From assembly GCA_003542955.1 (NCBI GenBank), contig DPJP01000136.1, forward strand, positions 27,349 through 36,846: 9,498 nucleotides of DNA, given 5' to 3'. The stretch's first letter is position 1; the number at the start of each line of letters is the position of its first letter. This document shows, one piece after another, positions 5,311-9,498 of this stretch. The notes under the pieces were generated by a model. The model searched no databases, was not told the origin of the DNA, and worked only from the letters and a program-made list of their open reading frames with translations. The position numbers were made by a program, and so were the translations under genes. The stretch comes from Armatimonadota bacterium. GTDB taxonomy: Bacteria > Armatimonadota > Zipacnadia > Zipacnadales > UBA11051.

Positions 5311-7527
5311 ATGATTGTCAACGATCCTGAGAACTCACCCACTCCTCCGAGCCATCACCTGACCGCGATCGCGGTGTTGCTGGTCTACTGCTGCGCGCTC
5401 AACTGGCAGTACTTCGCTGGTGGGATGCCGTACCGCGACGACGTCGCCAAAGAGACCATCCCACAGATGCAGCAGTACGCCCTGGGCCTGCGCGAGGGCC
5501 GTATCCCCCTGTGGAACAACAATCTCGGGTGCGGCTACTACCAGCACGGCAGCGGCGAGACCGCAATGTACTATCCACCGAACCTGCTCATCTACCGGCT
5601 GTTTCATTGGGCGACGGCATACCGCATCTCGCTGGTCCTGCACACGTTTGCCGCGTGTGTGTGGCTCTACCTGTTCGGCCTGGCGGTAGGTCTCAGAGTG
5701 CTTCCCTCGCTACTCCTGGCGGTGTGCGTGGGGGCGGGCGGTACGATGGCCGCCCACCAGATACATCTGAACGTGGTCCTGGGCCTGTCACTGGGCTTCT
5801 TCACGCTGTGGCTGGCGACGCAGTGGTCTCGCAGCGACCGCTCGATGCCGTGGGTCCTGGGAGGCGCGGTGGGCGCCGGGCTGGCGATGCTCGGGGGCCA
5901 GCCGCCCTACCTGTGGCCGGGGGTGTTGATGACCGTTGTCTACCTCGTGGTGGTGACGCTGCGGGGAGGCGCCCACCCGATCTGTGGACTGCCGCGGCTA
6001 CTGGGAAGAGGCGTCGCAGTTGCCGCCGGTGGGATTCTGCTGGCCGGCATCCAGTTTGTGCCGATGCTCTGGTCCGCGCGCGAGTTTCCACGCCCGATGC
6101 CGAAGGGGCAGTACGACTATGTGACGGCCGGCAGCTTCGCATGGTCCGACTTCCCGCGCCTGCTGGTGCCGGATTCGGGGGCGCGCGATGCGCTCGGGCT
6201 TCAGTATTGGGAGACCCAGGGCTTCGTCGGCACCGCCGCGGTGCTCCTGGCCCTCGCCGCGGTGCTGTCCGGCGGGTGGAGATCGACCCGCGGCAAACTC
6301 GCCATCGCGCTGATTGTGGTCGGGGTGCTTCTGATGCTCGGGGGCAATACGCCGCTCTACCTGCTGCTGGCTCATGTTCCTCCCTTTTCGTTTCTTCGCG
6401 TGCCGGCCCGCATGGTGGTGCTGGTGAGCCTCGGGATTGGCCTTCTCGCGGCGGAAGCAGTCCAGGCACACGGCAGCCGGCCCAAGAGCGAGCAAAGCAG
6501 ACCGGCTATGGGATCGGCGGCAGTCATCACGGCCGCATTGACGCTCGGCGCGGGCGTGCTGACGGGCACGCACGGCATCGGCGCTCTCGAGACCGGACTG
6601 GCCCTGGGGAGCCTGCTGCTCGTTGTCGCCGCGTGGCGCGTCGTCGGGCAGAGGCGCCACCTGGTCACCTGCGCGGCGCTTGTAGCCACAGCGCTGCAGT
6701 TCGGAGTGCTCTGGACCGCGCTCAATCCAACGGCGCCACTGTCGTTCTGGACTTCAACCCCGCACGCGGCCGACCTGTGCGCCTCGCGTACGCGTTACAC
6801 GGGTGAGCGCGTGCTCTGCCTGCAACCCACCGGCGCCGTCTACCCGGCCCCGGCCTCCGAACCCGGTGGCGACTGGCGCAATCGTCTCTCTGCCAACGCC
6901 GCGGCGCTCTTCGGTGTCCCCAGCGCGCAGGTCGCGGATGCGGTGCTGCCCGGCGCGGCACTCTTCGCCGACGCGCAGGCCGCGGCCAAGGCCCGCGACA
7001 GCGTCGACCTGGCCTCGTTCTGTGAGATTGTCGGAGTACGGTGGGTCACCATGCCGCCCGAGGCGCTGGGCGATCCATGGGTCCGGCCGGACCCCGGCCT
7101 GCCCGAGCTGTACGAAAACCCCGGCAGCGTCGGACCCTACTACCTCTGCTCGCAGGTGATAAACGACGCGCAGGGCTATCTGCGCCCCGGTCCGCCGGGC
7201 GGCCCGTATGAGTTGACGCCGGTTGCGTGCACGGAGTTGGGCCCAGGGCGTCTGCTGCTCGAGTATGACAGCCCCATCGACACCAACCTGTTCATCATGC
7301 AGGGCCGCTGGAACGGGTGGATGGCAACGATGGACGGGACTCCAGTACCCGTGCAGGCCGCCGCCCCCGGCTACTTCATGTGGCTGCCCGCACCGGCGGG
7401 CCACCACCGCGTCGAAATGAGCTTCCAGCCGCTGGACTACGACATCGGCCTGGCGATGACGCTCGTGGGATTGGGGCTGATGATTGTGCTCGGGCGCATG
7501 GGCTGGATGAATCGTGGCAGAGCATAG
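5311..7527 (+). CDS. YfhO-family multi-pass membrane protein, 738 aa
   Basis: This is an inner-membrane protein of the YfhO type, a GT-C-like family linked in a few Gram-positive bacteria to glycosylation of lipoteichoic acid; here the substrate is unknown. The first membrane segment is near 18-32. The following outer loop carries the family pattern: RDD at 42-44, EGRIPLWN at 62-69, GCGY at 73-76 and the YYPPNLL segment at 87-93. About ten further hydrophobic segments run to near 470, including the characteristic FLRVPARM at 361-368. The region from about 475 to 705 is a soluble extracytoplasmic domain ending in the family's W-x-G-W...PAGHHRVEMSF pattern, then a last membrane segment (about 712-732). 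ATG at 5311 is taken; the TTG just before it (5308) is possible, and neither has a strong ribosome binding site. The next gene encodes a secreted lyase, so a role in surface-glycan handling is plausible. Confidence 0.92.
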   Translation: MIVNDPENSPTPPSHHLTAIAVLLVYCCALNWQYFAGGMPYRDDVAKETIPQMQQYALGLREGRIPLWNNNLGCGYYQHGSGETAMYYPPNLLIYRLFHWATAYRISLVLHTFAACVWLYLFGLAVGLRVLPSLLLAVCVGAGGTMAAHQIHLNVVLGLSLGFFTLWLATQWSRSDRSMPWVLGGAVGAGLAMLGGQPPYLWPGVLMTVVYLVVVTLRGGAHPICGLPRLLGRGVAVAAGGILLAGIQFVPMLWSAREFPRPMPKGQYDYVTAGSFAWSDFPRLLVPDSGARDALGLQYWETQGFVGTAAVLLALAAVLSGGWRSTRGKLAIALIVVGVLLMLGGNTPLYLLLAHVPPFSFLRVPARMVVLVSLGIGLLAAEAVQAHGSRPKSEQSRPAMGSAAVITAALTLGAGVLTGTHGIGALETGLALGSLLLVVAAWRVVGQRRHLVTCAALVATALQFGVLWTALNPTAPLSFWTSTPHAADLCASRTRYTGERVLCLQPTGAVYPAPASEPGGDWRNRLSANAAALFGVPSAQVADAVLPGAALFADAQAAAKARDSVDLASFCEIVGVRWVTMPPEALGDPWVRPDPGLPELYENPGSVGPYYLCSQVINDAQGYLRPGPPGGPYELTPVACTELGPGRLLLEYDSPIDTNLFIMQGRWNGWMATMDGTPVPVQAAAPGYFMWLPAPAGHHRVEMSFQPLDYDIGLAMTLVGLGLMIVLGRMGWMNRGRA

Positions 7528-7542
7528 GCGGCCTCCATGTAG

Positions 7543-7560
7543 AAGGCCTTCGAGGGCTTT
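7543..7560 (+). terminator. Weak hairpin after the YfhO-like gene
   Basis: AAGGCC (7543-7548) and GGCTTT (7555-7560) can pair through six positions, one a G-U, around the loop TTCGAG. It starts 16 bases after the stop codon, and the 3' arm ends in three T. It may be a weak terminator in the 115-base gap before the lyase gene. No clear promoter was seen in that gap. Confidence 0.3.
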
Positions 7561-7642
7561 GCGCGAATCTATCCCCACTTCGCACTCTCTCTCCGCGGCA
7601 GGAACAGATGCACGGGGATTCAGGCACACCTGGAGGCACATC

Positions 7643-9498
7643 ATGCGCACGGCGTCTTCTGTCATTCTCGCCATCATCGCAATCACGCTGGCAGCCGCAT
7701 CGTTCGCGCAAGTAGCGCCGACCGTTGTGCGCACCCGCCCGCTGATGCCGGAGGTGGTACTGGTCGATGGTGGGCGGGCAAGGGCAGCCATCGCCGTCCC
7801 GACCGATAGCGAGTATATGGCACTGGCGAATCGCATCCAGTCCGCCGTCGCGGAAGCCACCGGGGCGCGGCTTCCCGTCATCAGCGACGAACGGGCGCTC
7901 GAGGAGCTTGGCAGCAGAAACATGGTCGTGGTAGGCAACCTGATGACAAACCGGGTCGCGGCTCGGCTCTACCACAACTACTATGTTGCCGCCGACGCCG
8001 CGCAGCCCGGGCCGGGCATTCCAGAACTGCGCACCGTGCACGACCCGGAGGCGCTCGGGATCGGGGTAGTCTTCTGCGGCGGGAGTGACCTCGAGGGCGT
8101 AACCGCGGCCGTGGACCGGCTGATCGAACATCTCGACCCTGGGAGCAATCTCCGGTTCGGGCACATGGTGCAGATGAGCGTGCCAAAGCTGGCGCCGCCG
8201 CTCTCGGCGGAGGTACTCGAGGAGAAGATCAGCGCGGCCAAGCCGCCATTTGGCGCCGTGGACCTCCTCGTCGAGCAAGGCCTCAACTACTATCGCAGCG
8301 GAGATCCGGCGTACCTGGAGGCCTGCAAGGCGGCCATCCCAACGCTACTGCCCTCGACGGCAGATGAGACGCAACTGAACAACCTCTACCCGATCTCATA
8401 CGTCGGCCCGATCTGGGACCAGATCGAGGAGGCTGCGTGCTTCACCGACGAAGAGCGAACGGCAATCTGCACCTTCCTCACCCGCTGCCTGAAGCTGAAC
8501 CCGAGACTGCATGAACTCGAAGCCCCCGCCGACCGACCCGTCCACTACGGCTTCGCGGAGCAGGGCGGCAACCTGGCGGCTCTCTACCTGCAGCGATACA
8601 GCCCCGGACAACCCGACGCCGTCGAGACAGAGAGAAGACTGGGGCACTTCTACCGGATGCAATCGAAGTTCTGGAAACCCGCTAATGAGGCCAACGGCTA
8701 CCAGAGCAACTTCGCTGTCGAGATCGCCCTGTGGGCACTGACCAACGGCGACTTCACCTACTTCGACACCGGCAGTCTCGCCAGGCAGTGCGAGTACCAG
8801 ATGAACGCGATTATCTCGAATGTCCCATACAACACGTGCTTCGGCGATTCCGGAGGTACGCTCGGCGGGGTATCGACCAGTCTGCTGCGGATCGCGACCT
8901 GGTACTACGGCGACGGCCGCTACCAGTGGTACCTGAACTTCCTGAACTGGGCCGGGCTCGACTGGAATCTCTACCATGCCTATAGCACGGAGGTAGCCCC
9001 GGTTGAGCCGACTGACCTCTACGGCATCACGGTGGTGCCGGCGGAAGAGTGGTGCTACCGGGCCGGGGCGGATGAGCCCGGCGCGCCGCCGAGAGAGCGG
9101 GCCTTCGACAAGGTCGTGTTCCGCTCGTGCATTGACCGACAGGCCGACTACCTGCTCCTGGACGGCCTGGCGGGCTTCAACCACGGCCACCCGGACGCCA
9201 ACCAGATCATCTGCTACGTCGACAAGGGCCTGTGGGCGCTGTCGACCGGCGGCTACATGGTCAAGCAGCAGGCCGAGCACAACATGCTCGTCGCGTTCCG
9301 AGACGGCCACGGCGGCAGCGAGGTGGTTCCGACCCTGTGCGATCTCGAACTCGTGGCCGACATGCGGCGCGTGGGCGCGGTCCGCAGCACGCTGCACGAG
9401 TACAACGGTATCGACTGGTCCCGGAACATCATCTGGCGAAAAGGCGACTACTTCCTGGTGATTGACGAGATCACGGCCCTGCAGCCCGCGGAGTACGT
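7643..9498 (+). CDS. Secreted heparinase II/III-family polysaccharide lyase-like protein, cut by the right edge (618 codons, no stop)
   Basis: The frame is open from ATG 7643 to the window end. Residues 1-22 are a signal peptide (cleavage likely after SFA), so the product is exported. Residues about 38-180 look like the N-terminal alpha/beta domain common in carbohydrate enzymes (DUF4838/GH67-type), with a NMVVVGN strand at 93-99 and GIGVVFCGG at 139-147. Residues about 190-445 are helical and aromatic-rich, fitting the alpha/alpha toroid of these lyases. From about 485 comes the heparinase II/III beta domain: FNHGHPDANQI (512-522) with H514, H516 and D518, then GLWALSTGGY and the E-H546-N547-x-L-V...DG pattern. 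Family members cleave acidic polysaccharides such as heparin, alginate or oligo-alginate; the substrate here is unknown. GGAGG lies 7 bases before the ATG. The gene follows the YfhO-like gene on the same strand. Confidence 0.9.
   Translation, partial: MRTASSVILAIIAITLAAASFAQVAPTVVRTRPLMPEVVLVDGGRARAAIAVPTDSEYMALANRIQSAVAEATGARLPVISDERALEELGSRNMVVVGNLMTNRVAARLYHNYYVAADAAQPGPGIPELRTVHDPEALGIGVVFCGGSDLEGVTAAVDRLIEHLDPGSNLRFGHMVQMSVPKLAPPLSAEVLEEKISAAKPPFGAVDLLVEQGLNYYRSGDPAYLEACKAAIPTLLPSTADETQLNNLYPISYVGPIWDQIEEAACFTDEERTAICTFLTRCLKLNPRLHELEAPADRPVHYGFAEQGGNLAALYLQRYSPGQPDAVETERRLGHFYRMQSKFWKPANEANGYQSNFAVEIALWALTNGDFTYFDTGSLARQCEYQMNAIISNVPYNTCFGDSGGTLGGVSTSLLRIATWYYGDGRYQWYLNFLNWAGLDWNLYHAYSTEVAPVEPTDLYGITVVPAEEWCYRAGADEPGAPPRERAFDKVVFRSCIDRQADYLLLDGLAGFNHGHPDANQIICYVDKGLWALSTGGYMVKQQAEHNMLVAFRDGHGGSEVVPTLCDLELVADMRRVGAVRSTLHEYNGIDWSRNIIWRKGDYFLVIDEITALQPAEY

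Noticed and set aside
5511..6806. Plus-strand 431-codon open frame inside the YfhO-like gene
   Set aside because: It is a frame-shifted shadow of the membrane protein with an Arg/Gly-rich translation, while the main frame has clear family motifs.
6754..7938. Minus-strand 394-codon open frame
   Set aside because: It is antisense to the YfhO-like gene and the start of the lyase gene, spans their intergenic gap and shows no recognisable motif.
8396..9397. Minus-strand 333-codon open frame
   Set aside because: It lies fully antisense to the lyase gene, whose signal peptide and heparinase II/III motifs identify the true coding strand.

Overview
The window is GC-rich bacterial DNA carrying eight protein genes in three blocks. 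I see no tRNA or rRNA gene, CRISPR array, insertion sequence, phage gene or long repeat. Most starts have a clear purine-rich ribosome binding site. The gene mix is an anaerobe-type oxygen-defence cluster, a YfhO-type membrane protein, a secreted CocE-like hydrolase and a secreted heparinase II/III-type lyase. It would suit an uncultured, polysaccharide-degrading bacterium of the Planctomycetota or Armatimonadota kind, but no marker gene is present and that placement is a weak inference.

Block 1 (minus strand, 1696 down to about 88): ferritin, then a Prx6-type peroxiredoxin, then rubredoxin, closed by a strong GC hairpin. Together they form an iron-storage and peroxide-detoxification set. Ferritin carries the full set of iron ligands known from E. 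coli FtnA. The peroxiredoxin has the peroxidatic cysteine motif and an unusually cysteine-rich C-terminal tail. Rubredoxin is a plausible electron carrier for peroxide or oxygen reduction.

Block 2 (minus strand, 5199 down to 1997): a small HD-domain phosphohydrolase-like protein, a 321-residue protein of an uncharacterised family with a possible C39/BtrH-like fold, and a signal-peptide-bearing CocE/NonD (S15) alpha/beta hydrolase. The gaps are 35 and 12 bases, so the three are probably one transcript. A 300-base gap with two hairpins separates this block from block 1.

Block 3 (plus strand, 5311 to the right edge): a 738-residue YfhO-family multi-pass membrane protein, then a secreted protein with a carbohydrate-enzyme-like N-terminal region, a helical middle and a heparinase II/III domain. 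The second gene is cut by the window end after 618 codons. Blocks 2 and 3 diverge from a 111-base intergenic region at 5200-5310.

I found no clearly new multi-gene system. The items most worth a second look are the cysteine-rich peroxiredoxin tail beside rubredoxin, the uncharacterised 321-residue protein in its operon, and the unassigned lyase at the right edge.
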